From positions 22,916 to 86,915 of the forward strand of contig NZ_ATVC01000005.1 of NCBI RefSeq assembly GCF_000420525.1: DNA of 64,000 nucleotides. Direction: 5' to 3'. Below the pieces are notes generated by a model. That model searched no databases. It was given only the letters and a program-made list of their open reading frames with translations, and was not told the DNA's origin. The DNA is from Aquaspirillum serpens DSM 68 (lineage in GTDB: Bacteria; Pseudomonadota; Gammaproteobacteria; Burkholderiales; Aquaspirillaceae). Position numbers and translations under genes: made by a program. This document shows, one piece after another, positions 35,771 to 45,952 of this stretch (within the stretch, counting starts at the first letter, position 1; each line of letters starts with the position of its first letter).

Positions 35771-35939
35771 CGCATCTATCCTTTCTAAATATTAGAAATT
35801 GCTACTTTAATTAGCATCGAGGCAAGGCAAACAAATTTCAAGCAGCAAGTGCCCCACAGCCAGCAAAATCAGAACGGTTGAAAAACTGGAGCAAGCATTT
35901 TTAAAATATCCGTTCTACTGGATTTTTTTTGATCAAGCA

Positions 35940-36290
35940 ATGAATATCTGCCAATCTTGTGGCGCATGTTGCGCCCATTTTCGCGTGTCTTTCTATTGGG
36001 CCGAAGCCGATGATGGGGGCGGCCCTGTCCCTGCTGCTTTAACAGAAAACATCTCACCGCATCTGCGCTGTATGAAAGGAACGTGGTCGAATCACCCCCG
36101 CTGCATCGCCCTCGCCGGCACCATAGGGGAACAAGTGCACTGCACCATTTATCAGCAGCGTTCCTCTACTTGCCAACAACTTGCAGCAGGATCGGAAGGC
36201 TGTTTACGCGCACGCCAACGTTGGGGTTTACCAGCAATTGCCCACGAAGAACAGCCCTATCCCGATTTTAATAATCCACAAGCGGCTTAA
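35940..36290 (+). CDS. YkgJ family cysteine-cluster protein
   Basis: A 116-residue protein opening with [11 protein letters not shown], the CxxCxxCC cluster of the YkgJ/UPF0153 family, thought to bind zinc or an iron-sulphur centre. Further cysteines (HLRCMKG, HPRCIAL, HCTIY, TCQQL, GCLRA) complete the pattern. It converges on kup, overlapping its 3' end by 4 bases. No experimentally known function. Confidence 0.85.
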   Translation: MNICQSCGACCAHFRVSFYWAEADDGGGPVPAALTENISPHLRCMKGTWSNHPRCIALAGTIGEQVHCTIYQQRSSTCQQLAAGSEGCLRARQRWGLPAIAHEEQPYPDFNNPQAA

Positions 36291-38161
36291 ATTTCAACCT
36301 GTGAACCTAATTCAATCACGCGATTCGTTGGAATATTAAAGAAAATCATCGCGCTGGTGGCACTGCGGCTCATCCAAATAAAGATTTTTTCTCGCCAACG
36401 TGCCATCCCACCACTTAAAGTGGAAACAATCGTTTCACGGCTAAAAAAGAAAGAGGTTTCCATCAAAGCAAATTCTAAACCATGTAGATTTTGATTATAT
36501 AAAATCGCTGGGATATCTGCCGTTTCTTTAAATCCATAACGGACAATTAAACGATAAAATCCATTTTCGAGAGAAATTAAAGTAACTCTCTCCTTATCAT
36601 CAACAAAAGGTACGTCTTGGTTTTTGACGGTTAATAAAACAATTCTCTCATGCAATACTTTATTATGATACAGATTATGTAGTAAAGCATGTGGCACACC
36701 TTCATCACTTGCGGTCATAAATACAGCTGTACCACTCACACGATGAGGAGATGAATAAGATAGGCTAGTAATAAATGGCTCTAACTCAATTAAATTTGGT
36801 TTTAGGCGATCAAATAAAATTTCACGACCCCTTTTCCAAGTCAACATAAGAATACAAATCATACAACCTAGGAATAAGGGAAACCAACCACCATCAGCAA
36901 TTTTCAGCAAATTAGAGCTAAAGAAAGCTAAATCAATCAGCAAGAAAATACCACCTACCAAAATTGCTAACCCAAGCGGCCACCGCCAAACATAACGCAT
37001 CACCACACATGCTAACAGTGTCGTTACAATCATCGAACCCGTGACGGCAACACCATAGGCAGCAGCAAGGTTACTCGATGTTTTAAAACCTAAAATGGAA
37101 ATCATCACACACAGAAACAGGGTCCAGTTCACAAATGGGATATAAATTTGGCCGGCAGATTGTGCTGGATAAAAAATATCCATCCGAGGCCAAAAGCCCA
37201 TTTGGATTGCCTGTTTTGTCAATGAAAATGCGCCAGAAATCACAGCCTGTGAGGCGATGACCGTTGCTAGGGTTGCCAACACAACCATTGGATACAACGC
37301 CCATTCGGGAAACATCAAGAAGAACGGGTTTTCAATGGCCTCGGGATTGTCTAATAACAATGCCCCTTGCCCAAAATAATTCAGCCCCAACGACGGTAAA
37401 ACCAAAGAGAACCATGCTTTTCTAATCGGCTGTACGCCAAAGTGGCCCATGTCAGCGTATAACGCCTCACCTCCGGTTAAAGACAATACCACTGCACCCA
37501 AGGCAATAAAAGCCACTAATGTGTTCTCAACACAAAAGTTAAAAGCATAATAAGGATTGATGGCATATAGGATGTCTGGTTTTTTGGCAATACTCATCAC
37601 ACCGAAGACAGCCAGACAGCTAAACCATAACAACATAATCGGGCCAAAGAACTTGCCAACTTTCTCAGTACCGTTTTTCTGTACTAAGAACAACAGTGAT
37701 AAAATTAAGATGGCAATAGGAAGGATATAGCGATCAAAAACAGGGGTAGCGACTTTTAATCCTTCAATCGCACTCAATACCGATACCGCTGGTGTAATCA
37801 CACAATCACCATAAAAGAGCGCAGCACCTACCACCCCTGCAACAAGTAAAATCTTATGAAAATGAAGAGGAGACTGACGTAATGCGAGGGCTAATAAGGC
37901 AAGCACACCACCCTCTCCCTTATTATCTGCTCGCATAATAAAAATCACATATTTTAGTGTAACCACTAAAATGACTGACCACAAAATTAAAGATAAAATA
38001 CCAAAAATATTAGTAGGTATTAGTTCGATGCCACTCTCAGCATGGAAGCATTCACGTAAGGTATACAGCGGACTTGTACCAATATCACCATATACCACAC
38101 CAATTGCCCCAACGGTTAGGGCTAATAATGTCTTTTTATCTGTTGCTGTAACATGTTGCAT
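36287..38161 (-). CDS. kup: Low-affinity potassium transporter Kup
   Basis: A 624-residue KUP-family potassium/proton symporter with about twelve membrane helices and a cytoplasmic C-terminal domain. The N-terminal [18 protein letters not shown] is the family signature, and [13 protein letters not shown] follows in the core. The gene is visibly richer in A and T than most neighbours, which may indicate different ancestry. Confidence 0.95.
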   Translation of the reverse strand: MQHVTATDKKTLLALTVGAIGVVYGDIGTSPLYTLRECFHAESGIELIPTNIFGILSLILWSVILVVTLKYVIFIMRADNKGEGGVLALLALALRQSPLHFHKILLVAGVVGAALFYGDCVITPAVSVLSAIEGLKVATPVFDRYILPIAILILSLLFLVQKNGTEKVGKFFGPIMLLWFSCLAVFGVMSIAKKPDILYAINPYYAFNFCVENTLVAFIALGAVVLSLTGGEALYADMGHFGVQPIRKAWFSLVLPSLGLNYFGQGALLLDNPEAIENPFFLMFPEWALYPMVVLATLATVIASQAVISGAFSLTKQAIQMGFWPRMDIFYPAQSAGQIYIPFVNWTLFLCVMISILGFKTSSNLAAAYGVAVTGSMIVTTLLACVVMRYVWRWPLGLAILVGGIFLLIDLAFFSSNLLKIADGGWFPLFLGCMICILMLTWKRGREILFDRLKPNLIELEPFITSLSYSSPHRVSGTAVFMTASDEGVPHALLHNLYHNKVLHERIVLLTVKNQDVPFVDDKERVTLISLENGFYRLIVRYGFKETADIPAILYNQNLHGLEFALMETSFFFSRETIVSTLSGGMARWREKIFIWMSRSATSAMIFFNIPTNRVIELGSQVEI

Positions 38162-38286
38162 AAAAAACTGGCTTTCATCCCATTATAGGGTCTGATGAAG
38201 GCAGCTATGTTACTCCTCGCAACATGTCGTGAATATGATTGTGGATTTTGTTTAGTAAATTATAAATTTTAGATATACTTAATTTG

Positions 38287-38359
38287 CTGTAAAAAATAAA
38301 AGCCTGAGGGCTCACACAAAAACCATATTGATTCGATTATTGTATGTTGCCCTCAGGCT
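38287..38359 (-). terminator. Long-loop terminator after the chemoreceptor gene
   Basis: A perfect 11-bp stem (AGCCTGAGGGC / GCCCTCAGGCT) encloses a 37-base loop; on the minus strand it is followed by TTTTATTTTTT. Confidence 0.75.
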
Positions 38360-38370
38360 AACTGACTGTA

Positions 38371-40365
38371 TTAACACCGGAATACTGCGCTTCGTCCTTG
38401 TAGCTGTTGAATTAACTCAGTTAAACGATGGGTAGCTTCGGAGGCTTGGTCGGCCATGGTAGCGGCCTGCATCCCATGTTGCGATAACGCACTCAAACTG
38501 TGATGGATATTGTGCACTGCACGATTTTGCTCTTCCGTGCCGTGGGCAATCTGCCGGTTCATGTCAAACATGGTGCGCAAACGCTCGCTGAGCTGTTGCA
38601 AATCATCCTTAGCCTGTTGCAGCTGTGCCATGCCTTGCTCGGCATTACTAAAACTGTTCGACAACTGCTGGGTCATGGCCTCGTTAGCCGAGCGCAGATT
38701 TTCGGTTGTGTGTTGAATTTCCATGGTCGAGGCCTGCGTCCGTTGTGCCAAAGCACGCACTTCATCGGCCACCACGGCAAAGCCCCGTCCTTGCTCTCCC
38801 GCCCGCGCTGCTTCAATCGCCGCATTCAAGGCTAATAAATTGGTTTGATCGGAAATATCACGAATCACATCCAATACATGACTGATTTTCTCGCTATGCT
38901 CGCGCAAAGCCGCCAGTTGTTGCCGGTTCGCCTGCATATCACGGTTGAGTTGGGCAATGGCGGCATAGCTCGATTCAATCTGCACATTGGCATCTTGCAG
39001 CACCGCGCCACCATCGTCCGAATGCCGCGCCACACTGCCGGCGTGATTGGCAACAGTACCGACTTGTTGGGTGATTTCATCCATATCAGCCGCCACCCGT
39101 TCTAGCGTCGATTGTTGTTGATGAAAAGCAGAAGTAGCCTCATCCGCTCCTCCCCGCAATTCGGCTGCAATCGCCTGCACTGCTTCGCTGGTTTGTTGTA
39201 CGGCGCCAATCGTGTCATGCAAACGCGCAACAAATTGATTCAGCTGTTCACACATTTCGCCAATTTCGGCTTGGTCGCGAGATTGAAAACGGGTACGCAG
39301 ATCGAGGCTATCGGTAATTTGTTTGACCTGTTGCCGCAGGGCAGCCAAGGGCCGCAACAGACCACCGGCCAAGGGATATAACAACACTGTTGCTATCAGT
39401 AACAACCCTGCACCAGCGGCTAAGGTCAACCATTGGTTATCTTGAATGCCTTGGGTAATTTCTGCTGAGGGAAGAGTGGCCACCAAATAGCGTTGCAAGG
39501 AAGGAATATAAATTGCCCCCACAAAAGCGGCAGACCCATTCGGCAATGTTGCCTCACGAATCGCGTACCCCTGCTCTTTCAGCGCCGACCAGCCATTGTT
39601 AAGCAAGGCCTGATAAGCCGACTCTTGCTGTAGATTGAGTTTACCGGCTTGGCTAGCATCGGGATGGACGTCCACTACACCACCGGCTTGCACCAACATC
39701 ACCGACCCTTGCTCACCAATGCGGTAGTTGCGAATCAGCTCGGCCAATTGCTGCATATTCATCGCACCACCGGCCACATTTAGCGGCAAACCATCGCTAT
39801 GTTTAGCCTCGCTGCGATAGTTGATGAAAATTTGTAAACCGGCGCTGCTCAAAGCATTGCTGTCTAAATTCAGTTCATACGCCTGTCCGGTTTTGACATA
39901 GTTGAAATACCAGCTGTCATCAGCAGAAGTAGGCGACATCAGGCGGTGTTGCAACTTGCCTTTTTCATAGTGGTGATAGCGGATGCCCTCTGGCGTATGT
40001 ACCGCCATAAAAACAGCGTTTGCCTGCAACGAACGTTGTGTACGCGCCATAGCCGCTTCCATCTCGGGGAGGCGATCGAGTGGGGCACCTTGTTGAATCC
40101 ATTGCTGAATAAAGGTGTTATTGGTTAAGGCTTCCGAACCCGAGATTGACGCACTCAATTTTGCTTCAATCGCCTTCGCCACACTGGTTAGCTGTGCAGG
40201 TAACTCTTGTTGTTCCAGCCGCTGTAGCTGGTCTGTTCGCGATAGGTGTGATTGAAATAACACCACCACACACACAGTCAAACACAGCATCAACGCCGAC
40301 ACGGTAAAAAACCGCACACGCAAAGATAAAGCATGCCAAAGCACAGGAATCTCCCTCGCTATCAC
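38371..40365 (-). CDS. Methyl-accepting chemotaxis protein
   Basis: A 664-residue chemoreceptor. A membrane helix at about 17-37, a large periplasmic dCache-like sensor domain (about 40-300), a second helix near 313-335, a HAMP domain and a signalling domain follow in order. The hairpin tip [20 protein letters not shown] and [15 protein letters not shown] are canonical. No CheR-tethering pentapeptide is at the C-terminus. No che or flagellar genes are nearby; the ligand is unknown. Confidence 0.93.
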   Translation of the reverse strand: MIAREIPVLWHALSLRVRFFTVSALMLCLTVCVVVLFQSHLSRTDQLQRLEQQELPAQLTSVAKAIEAKLSASISGSEALTNNTFIQQWIQQGAPLDRLPEMEAAMARTQRSLQANAVFMAVHTPEGIRYHHYEKGKLQHRLMSPTSADDSWYFNYVKTGQAYELNLDSNALSSAGLQIFINYRSEAKHSDGLPLNVAGGAMNMQQLAELIRNYRIGEQGSVMLVQAGGVVDVHPDASQAGKLNLQQESAYQALLNNGWSALKEQGYAIREATLPNGSAAFVGAIYIPSLQRYLVATLPSAEITQGIQDNQWLTLAAGAGLLLIATVLLYPLAGGLLRPLAALRQQVKQITDSLDLRTRFQSRDQAEIGEMCEQLNQFVARLHDTIGAVQQTSEAVQAIAAELRGGADEATSAFHQQQSTLERVAADMDEITQQVGTVANHAGSVARHSDDGGAVLQDANVQIESSYAAIAQLNRDMQANRQQLAALREHSEKISHVLDVIRDISDQTNLLALNAAIEAARAGEQGRGFAVVADEVRALAQRTQASTMEIQHTTENLRSANEAMTQQLSNSFSNAEQGMAQLQQAKDDLQQLSERLRTMFDMNRQIAHGTEEQNRAVHNIHHSLSALSQHGMQAATMADQASEATHRLTELIQQLQGRSAVFRC

Positions 40366-40548
40366 ACAGAATCACGCACAAAAAAAGTGCACAATTTTCC
40401 TAGAGGGCCGCACTTTAGCACAAAAATCAATCTAAAAGCATAATCAAATCATTTAACATAAACAGATGTATTTGTTGATTTTGTGGTATTTATGAGTGTC
40501 ATCTTACTGAAACATACCTTTTATCTTTTATTTTTCTCCTCGACATAA

Positions 40549-40580
40549 AAAAAACCGGCACCCAAATGGCGCCGGTTTTT
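40549..40580 (-). terminator. Terminator of the AGCS symporter gene
   Basis: On the minus strand AAAACCGGC and GCCGGTTTT form the stem, followed by TTTTTTTTATG. Confidence 0.85.
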
Positions 40581-40599
40581 CGATGGCAAGGGATGTAAC

Positions 40600-42030
40600 T
40601 TAGCGTTTTTCCCAGAAATCTGCCTGTTGAATATCGAGTTTTTTCGGGTCAAATGTGGGCTCAACCCCAGCTTTTTGTTGTGCTTCGTAGTCCTTCAAAG
40701 CTGCAAAAGCGGGCTTCTGTAACATCAAAATGGCAAAAATGTTCAACCACGCCATTAGCCCCACGCCAATATCACCCAAGCCCCATGCCAAATCAGCTGT
40801 TTTGATACAACCGTACACGGTAGAGCTCATCAAGCCAAACTTCAACAACAGGGTCAACCAAGGACGGTCAATTTTACGGTTGATATACGCAACATTGGTT
40901 TCAGCAATGTAGTAGTAAGCAACGATAGTCGTAAAAGCGAAGAAAAACAGGGCAATCGCCACAAACACCGCACCAAAACCCGGCATAACACTTTCAATCG
41001 CCTGTTGGGTATAAATCGGGCCGGGTTCAAGCTGACCTAAACCGCTATAGATAAAGCTTTTACCATCAGCCGCTTTGACGTTGTAAGTCCCTGTCAAAAT
41101 CAGCATAAAAGCAGTGGCAGAACACACGAACAAGGTATCGACATACACCGAGAACGCTTGTACCAAACCTTGTTTAACTGGATGCGATACCTCAGCTGCC
41201 GCAGCAGGGTGAGGCCCTGTCCCTTGGCCGGCTTCGTTAGAATACACGCCGCGTTTCACACCCCATTGAATAGCTAACCCTAAGATGCCGCCAAATGCCG
41301 CTTCCAGACCAAAGGCGCTTTTAATAATCAGCATCAAAGCAGCAGGCAGTTGTGAAATATTGATAGCAATAATCACGCAAGCAACGATGATGTAGCCCAA
41401 AGCCATAAAGGGCACCACCAATTCAGCAAAACGCGCAATCCGCTTCACACCACCAAAAATAATGAAACCTAACAGCATCGCTAACACCGCAGCGGAAACT
41501 TCAGGCACCACGCCAAATGCGTTTTGTACGCCTGCAGCAATACTGTTTGCTTGCACGCCCGGCAATAAGAAGCCGCAAGCCAAAATCGTTGCAACAGCAA
41601 AGATCCAAGCGTACCACTTCATGCCCAAGCCTTTTTCAATATAAAAGGCAGGGCCACCACGATATTGACCGTCCACTTTTTCTTTGTAGATCTGGGCCAA
41701 AGTTGATTCAACGAAAGCCGAGCTTGCCCCTAAAAAGGCCACCATCCACATCCAAAACACTGCACCAGGGCCACCAAAGGCAATCGCTGTGGCAACACCG
41801 GCAATATTCCCCGTCCCGACCCGTCCCGCCAGCGACATCGCCAACGCTTGGAAAGAAGACACCCCGTTGTCGGAACTTTTTCCATCAAACATCAGCCGCA
41901 CCATCTCTTTAAAATGGCGCACTTGTAAAAAACGACCCCGAACCGAAAAATACAACCCTACGCCCAGACAAAGATAAATCAGTGCCGGACTCCAAATAAT
42001 GCCGTTAACTGCATTGACGATTTCGTTCAT
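40600..42030 (-). CDS. Alanine/glycine:cation symporter (AGCS family)
   Basis: A 476-residue membrane transporter with about eleven hydrophobic segments. The family motifs GVSSFQALAMSLAGRVGTGNIAGVA (here shortened) and GVYSNEAGQGTGPHPAAAAEVSHPVKQG are present in parts and mark sodium-coupled uptake of alanine or glycine. AAGGAG precedes the start by 10 bases. No glycine riboswitch was recognised in the leader. Confidence 0.93.
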   Translation of the reverse strand: MNEIVNAVNGIIWSPALIYLCLGVGLYFSVRGRFLQVRHFKEMVRLMFDGKSSDNGVSSFQALAMSLAGRVGTGNIAGVATAIAFGGPGAVFWMWMVAFLGASSAFVESTLAQIYKEKVDGQYRGGPAFYIEKGLGMKWYAWIFAVATILACGFLLPGVQANSIAAGVQNAFGVVPEVSAAVLAMLLGFIIFGGVKRIARFAELVVPFMALGYIIVACVIIAINISQLPAALMLIIKSAFGLEAAFGGILGLAIQWGVKRGVYSNEAGQGTGPHPAAAAEVSHPVKQGLVQAFSVYVDTLFVCSATAFMLILTGTYNVKAADGKSFIYSGLGQLEPGPIYTQQAIESVMPGFGAVFVAIALFFFAFTTIVAYYYIAETNVAYINRKIDRPWLTLLLKFGLMSSTVYGCIKTADLAWGLGDIGVGLMAWLNIFAILMLQKPAFAALKDYEAQQKAGVEPTFDPKKLDIQQADFWEKR

Positions 42031-42378
42031 GACGAATCAGCTCCTTGATTTTTGTTGTCAAACTGTGTCGGGATCTCCGACAACAGCTGAGTTTCTCTGT
42101 GTATTTCACTTGTCTGACAAAACAGCGAAGGGGGCGACTATAAGCAACTTTCGCTAGAAAAGACCAGATAAGACAGAGAAAAAAAGCACAGCATTGCGTT
42201 TTATTGCCATTTTTGTCTGGCAAGCGGCATCCAAAAGCACAATCTATGCCTAAAAATAGCCAAAACCAGAAAACCGACTTTTGCCGTCAAACATCGCTAG
42301 ACAGTCTCTAAGCTGCCGCCTAGCATTAGCAGCTATCAAACAGTTGCTTGAAATTTAACCAAAGGATTGCCCAACCTT
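42031..42378. other. Divergent promoter spacer between the symporter and tolC
   Basis: No gene is seen in this 348-base spacer. A small stem (TGTCGG / CCGACA, 42066-42082) lies in the symporter leader; TolC's AAAGGA is at its right end. Nothing else is recognisable. Confidence 0.5.
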
Positions 42379-43728
42379 ATGACTCATTTCTTAAAGTACA
42401 GCGTGATCGTTGCTGGTTTACTGGCACAACAAGCGTGGTCAGCCGATTTATTACAAACGTGGCAAGCGGCCCGCGATTACGATGCCAGTTATGCCGCCGC
42501 TCGCTATGCGCGTGAAGCCGGTAGCGAAAAAAAATGGCAAGGCATCGCCCCGTTGTTGCCTCAGCTCAATGCCAGCGCCAGCTATAGCAAAACCGATAAC
42601 CACCCCAGTAAACGTAGCGCCAGCAATATCAATAGCCCAATTGGTGATGGTGATAACACCCGTAAAACACAGGGCATTTCACTGACGCAAACCGTGTTCG
42701 ATTGGGCTAAATTTGCCAATCTCAGTATCAGCGAACAGCGCAGCCTGATTGCAGAGGATCAATTTCGGGTTGCCGAACAAGATTTAATGCTGAAAGTGGC
42801 GACCGCCTATTTTGATGTGCTGTTAGCAGAAGACACCCTCGCGTTTACACAAGCCGCCAAAACTGCCTTTGCGCGCCAGCTCGAGCAGGCAAAATTGTCA
42901 TTTAAAATTGGCACCGCCACGGTGGTAGATACCTACGAAGCGCAAGCCAACTATGACAACGCCAGTGCCCAAGAAATTGCCGCACAAAATGATCTGGCGA
43001 TTAAACGCGATGCTTTACGCACGCTAAGCAGTGTCGATCCACAACAGCTCAAACCGTTGGGAGAAACCCTGCCGCTCAGCCTGCCACAGCCAGCGCAAGA
43101 AGACGCTTGGCTCACCCGCGCCACCGCTCAGAATTTCGAACTCGCTGCCAAACAAAAGCAATACACGATTGCCAAGAAAGAAGTGGAAGTCAGCCGCGCC
43201 GGTCATCTGCCGACCTTACAAGTTAAAGCGAATTGGGGGCGTGATACGGTTGATTATCGTCAAGGCGGTGGGGCATATGACACTGATGGCCGCAGTAATA
43301 GCATTGCAGCCGAGGTGGTGATTCCGTTGTTTGCCGGTGGGGGAGTGCAGTCTCAATTGCGAGAAAAAGCCGCACTTGCCGAGCAAAGCCGTGAGGAATT
43401 AGAAGCCACTCGCCGTAAAGTGACACAAGACACCCGCGCCGCGTTCTTAAATGTCAGCAATGGTGCGGCACAGGTAAAAGCACGAGAAGAAACGCTTAAG
43501 TCGGTGAAAAGCCAGTTGGATGCGACACGTTTAGGGCGTGAAGTTGGGGTACGGACAAGTTTGGATATTTTGAATGCTGAACGCGCCTATCAAGACGCCC
43601 GCCGCAATTTGGCACAAGCACGCTATGACTATCTTAAAGCGCGTTTACGATTGGCGGCACAAGTGGGTGAGTTGAATCCTGAAGTGTTAGCGGACATCAA
43701 TCGTTTATTACAAGGTAAACGCAGCTAA
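42379..43728 (+). CDS. tolC: TolC family outer-membrane efflux protein
   Basis: A 449-residue outer-membrane channel. A signal peptide (cleavage after WSA) is followed by two repeated OEP domains: DLLQTWQAARDYDASYAAAR and VATAYFDVLLAEDTL in the first, DTYEAQANYDNA, then DILNAERAYQDARRNLAQARYDYL in the second. It serves tripartite efflux pumps or type I secretion. No inner-membrane partners are adjacent. An in-frame TTG at 42367 abuts the Shine-Dalgarno and is rejected. Confidence 0.92.
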   Translation: MTHFLKYSVIVAGLLAQQAWSADLLQTWQAARDYDASYAAARYAREAGSEKKWQGIAPLLPQLNASASYSKTDNHPSKRSASNINSPIGDGDNTRKTQGISLTQTVFDWAKFANLSISEQRSLIAEDQFRVAEQDLMLKVATAYFDVLLAEDTLAFTQAAKTAFARQLEQAKLSFKIGTATVVDTYEAQANYDNASAQEIAAQNDLAIKRDALRTLSSVDPQQLKPLGETLPLSLPQPAQEDAWLTRATAQNFELAAKQKQYTIAKKEVEVSRAGHLPTLQVKANWGRDTVDYRQGGGAYDTDGRSNSIAAEVVIPLFAGGGVQSQLREKAALAEQSREELEATRRKVTQDTRAAFLNVSNGAAQVKAREETLKSVKSQLDATRLGREVGVRTSLDILNAERAYQDARRNLAQARYDYLKARLRLAAQVGELNPEVLADINRLLQGKRS

Positions 43729-43768
43729 TTTCTTCGCGAGAGCTAGCAGTGCAGTGCGTTACATCAGT

Positions 43769-43815
43769 AACCCAACATACAAATCCAATTTATTGTCGTG
43801 GGTTTATGTTGGGTT
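43769..43815. repeat. 11-bp inverted repeat at convergent gene ends
   Basis: AACCCAACATA and TATGTTGGGTT are perfect inverted copies with a 25-base AT-rich loop, between the tolC stop and the end of the next minus-strand gene. No T-run follows on either strand; it may still act as a weak terminator or mRNA 3' stabiliser. Confidence 0.5.
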
Positions 43816-44115
43816 GCTTTCAGCATGTTTTCTACTTAATTGATGCGTTAACATGTCACGTAAACGAGGAAGGCTCACCACCCAACCTTTTCTGACAACT
43901 TCAACTGGTGGCAATCTTTCATTAGGGTGCAAAGCAAAATAGCGTTCGCTGGCATACATCAAAGCCTGAGACTCGATAGGAAACCGCGATTGCACCACCA
44001 TAGCAGCCAAATGAAAGACATTGGCTTCACATTGATCTTGTGCAGATTGTGTCATCTCACGGGCAACAATAGCGCATCGTTTCAATAATCCCGACTCAGT
44101 ATCTCTTGCGGTCAT
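43804..44115 (-). CDS. Hypothetical 103-residue protein beside the ars cluster
   Basis: A soluble, mostly helical protein without recognisable domain. It has two cysteines in the first third (KRCAIV and DQCEAN) and a basic C-terminus. The ribosome-binding site AGGAGG is strong and well placed, so translation is likely. It is divergent from arsC across a region with an ArsR-type dyad, so it might be co-regulated by arsenic. Function unknown. Confidence 0.65.
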   Translation of the reverse strand: MTARDTESGLLKRCAIVAREMTQSAQDQCEANVFHLAAMVVQSRFPIESQALMYASERYFALHPNERLPPVEVVRKGWVVSLPRLRDMLTHQLSRKHAESNPT

Positions 44116-44195
44116 TTTATCCTCCTCATATTTTTATACCATGAAAATCAATCTGTTACTTTCAAAAGAATGCCTCTAAAAAATATCCCATAAAA

Positions 44196-44214
44196 ATTCA
44201 ACATAAATTGAAAT
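44196..44214. promoter_or_regulatory. ArsR-type operator upstream of arsC
   Basis: ATTCAA-N6-TTGAAAT, an inverted repeat of the form bound by ArsR/SmtB repressors, 57 bases before arsC. It has the same half-sites and length as the site at 44864-44882. Confidence 0.7.
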
Positions 44215-44271
44215 ATTTTTTTAACCAACTTTTGCTAGCCTGATGACAAGTCCACACATCAAGGTTTTATC

Positions 44272-44766
44272 ATGGAACATACCCCCTTCAATGTCCTCTT
44301 TCTATGCACCGGCAATTCTGCCCGCAGCATCATGGCAGAAGCCCTGTTGAATTACACCGGCAAAGGCAAATTTCATGCTTTCAGTGCTGGCAGCCAACCC
44401 GCCGGCCATATCAACCCTTTGGTGCTCGAACTGCTGAACCAACAAAAACTGCCCACAGCCGCTTTACGCAGCAAAAGCTGGGATGAATTTGCCGCCAGTG
44501 ATGCGCCAAAAATGGATTTTGTGTTTACCGTATGCGACAACGCCGCAGGCGAAGTCTGCCCAGTGTGGCCGGGGCAACCCATGACAGCACACTGGGGCAT
44601 TGACGATCCAAACCGCATCACCAGCAGTGATACCGCCCAACGTGAAGCCATTTCCGCCGCCTATCGCCAACTGAGCCGGCGCATTTCCTTGTTTATTAGC
44701 CTGCCCTTCGACAAATTAGATGCAATGTCGCTGAAACATCATCTAGACAACATTGGCCGTAGCTAA
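44272..44766 (+). CDS. arsC: Arsenate reductase ArsC (low-molecular-weight phosphatase type)
   Basis: A 164-residue LMW-PTP-fold enzyme. The P-loop is CTGNSARS with nucleophile Cys12, and VCDNAAGEVCPVWPG holds the redox cysteines that resolve the reaction. It reduces arsenate to arsenite for export by Acr3. A terminator after it separates it from the GAPDH gene, and its own ArsR-type site lies upstream. Confidence 0.92.
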   Translation: MEHTPFNVLFLCTGNSARSIMAEALLNYTGKGKFHAFSAGSQPAGHINPLVLELLNQQKLPTAALRSKSWDEFAASDAPKMDFVFTVCDNAAGEVCPVWPGQPMTAHWGIDDPNRITSSDTAQREAISAAYRQLSRRISLFISLPFDKLDAMSLKHHLDNIGRS

Positions 44767-44787
44767 TTTTTCCTGACGCTTATCATC

Positions 44788-44816
44788 AGAGCAGCCGCGT
44801 GCTGCTCTTTTTTATT
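44788..44816 (+). terminator. Terminator after arsC
   Basis: An 8-bp perfect stem (AGAGCAGC / GCTGCTCT) with a 5-base loop is followed by TTTTTTATT. Confidence 0.88.
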
Positions 44817-44863
44817 CCAACTGCCGCGTTGCTTTCATCAAATTGCAATCTATTGCTACAATA

Positions 44864-44882
44864 ATTCAAACATTGTTGAAAT
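44864..44882. promoter_or_regulatory. ArsR-type operator upstream of the GAPDH-arsJ operon
   Basis: ATTCAA-N6-TTGAAAT with the same half-sites as 44196-44214, placed just after a TACAAT -10-like hexamer (44857-44862) and 23 bases before the GAPDH start, where a repressor would block transcription. Confidence 0.75.
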
Positions 44883-44905
44883 GTTTAACACAAAGGGGAT
44901 AACAA

Positions 44906-45949
44906 ATGCGTGTAGGTATCAATGGCATGGGGCGAATTGGCCGGTTGGCATTGCGGGCGGCAATGGGTGCAGCACAACGGCCACTCGACGATCCACGCAA
45001 CAGCAATCGGCTTGATGTCGTGCATCTCAATGAAATCAAAGGCGGTGCTGCAACAGCAGCTCATTTATTGGCTTTTGATAGCGTGCAAGGTAAATGGCGC
45101 GAAAACATCCGCGCCGAAGGGGAAGACAGCCTGTGGATTGGCGACAAAAAATTGTCTTGGAGTGCCCACGCCACTGCGGCAGAGATTCCGTGGGGTGATC
45201 TTGGGGTAGATGTGGTATTGGAATGCACCGGCAAATTTTTGACCCCAGAAACCTTACAAGGACATTTGGCACGCGGAGCCAAGCGGGTGATTGTTGCGGC
45301 ACCGGTCAAAACCGGCAATGTGTTGAATATCGTAATTGGCATTAACCACAGCCAATACAACCCAGAAACCGATCACATCATCACCGCCGCTTCATGTACC
45401 ACCAATTGCCTTGCACCGGTGGTGAAAGTCGTACACGAAAATTTTGGTATTAAACATGGTCAAATCACCACCATTCACGACCCCACTAATACCAACCTAG
45501 TGGTAGATGCGCCGCATAAAGACCTGCGCCGCGCACGCAGTGCAATGACTAGCCTCGCCCCAACCACCACCGGCAGTGCCACCGCGATTGCACTGATTTA
45601 TCCCGAGCTAAAAGGCAAATTAAATGGCCATGCAGTGCGGGCACCCGTGTTGAATGCCTCGTTGACCGATTGTGTCTTTGAGCTCAACCGCGCGACCGAT
45701 GCCGAAGAAGTGAATGCTTTATTCGCCAAAGCCGCAGCAGGCGAGTTAGCAGGGATTTTAGGCTATGAAGAACGCCCCTTAGTCAGTGTCGATTATGCAC
45801 AAGATACCCGCAGTGCCATCATCGATGCACCTTCCACCCTCGTCACCGATGGTACTTTGTTAAAAGTGTATGCTTGGTACGATAACGAGATGGGCTATGC
45901 CTGCCGGATGGTAGATTTGGCTTGCTATCTGGAACAACAGGGGTTGTAA
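44906..45949 (+). CDS. ArsJ-associated glyceraldehyde-3-phosphate dehydrogenase
   Basis: A 347-residue GAPDH with the Rossmann opening [10 protein letters not shown], catalytic Cys164 in ASCTTNC and the [13 protein letters not shown]-terminal motif. In ars operons this dedicated GAPDH uses arsenate to form the unstable 1-arseno-3-phosphoglycerate, which ArsJ exports. It lies 3 bases upstream of arsJ, so this role is strongly supported by context, while a glycolytic role is unlikely. Confidence 0.93.
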   Translation: MRVGINGMGRIGRLALRAAMGAAQRPLDDPRNSNRLDVVHLNEIKGGAATAAHLLAFDSVQGKWRENIRAEGEDSLWIGDKKLSWSAHATAAEIPWGDLGVDVVLECTGKFLTPETLQGHLARGAKRVIVAAPVKTGNVLNIVIGINHSQYNPETDHIITAASCTTNCLAPVVKVVHENFGIKHGQITTIHDPTNTNLVVDAPHKDLRRARSAMTSLAPTTTGSATAIALIYPELKGKLNGHAVRAPVLNASLTDCVFELNRATDAEEVNALFAKAAAGELAGILGYEERPLVSVDYAQDTRSAIIDAPSTLVTDGTLLKVYAWYDNEMGYACRMVDLACYLEQQGL

Positions 45950-45952
45950 ACC

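Noticed and set aside
42031..42378. Glycine riboswitch in the leader of the AGCS symporter
   Set aside because: The conserved gcvT-motif segments are absent; only a small stem is present.
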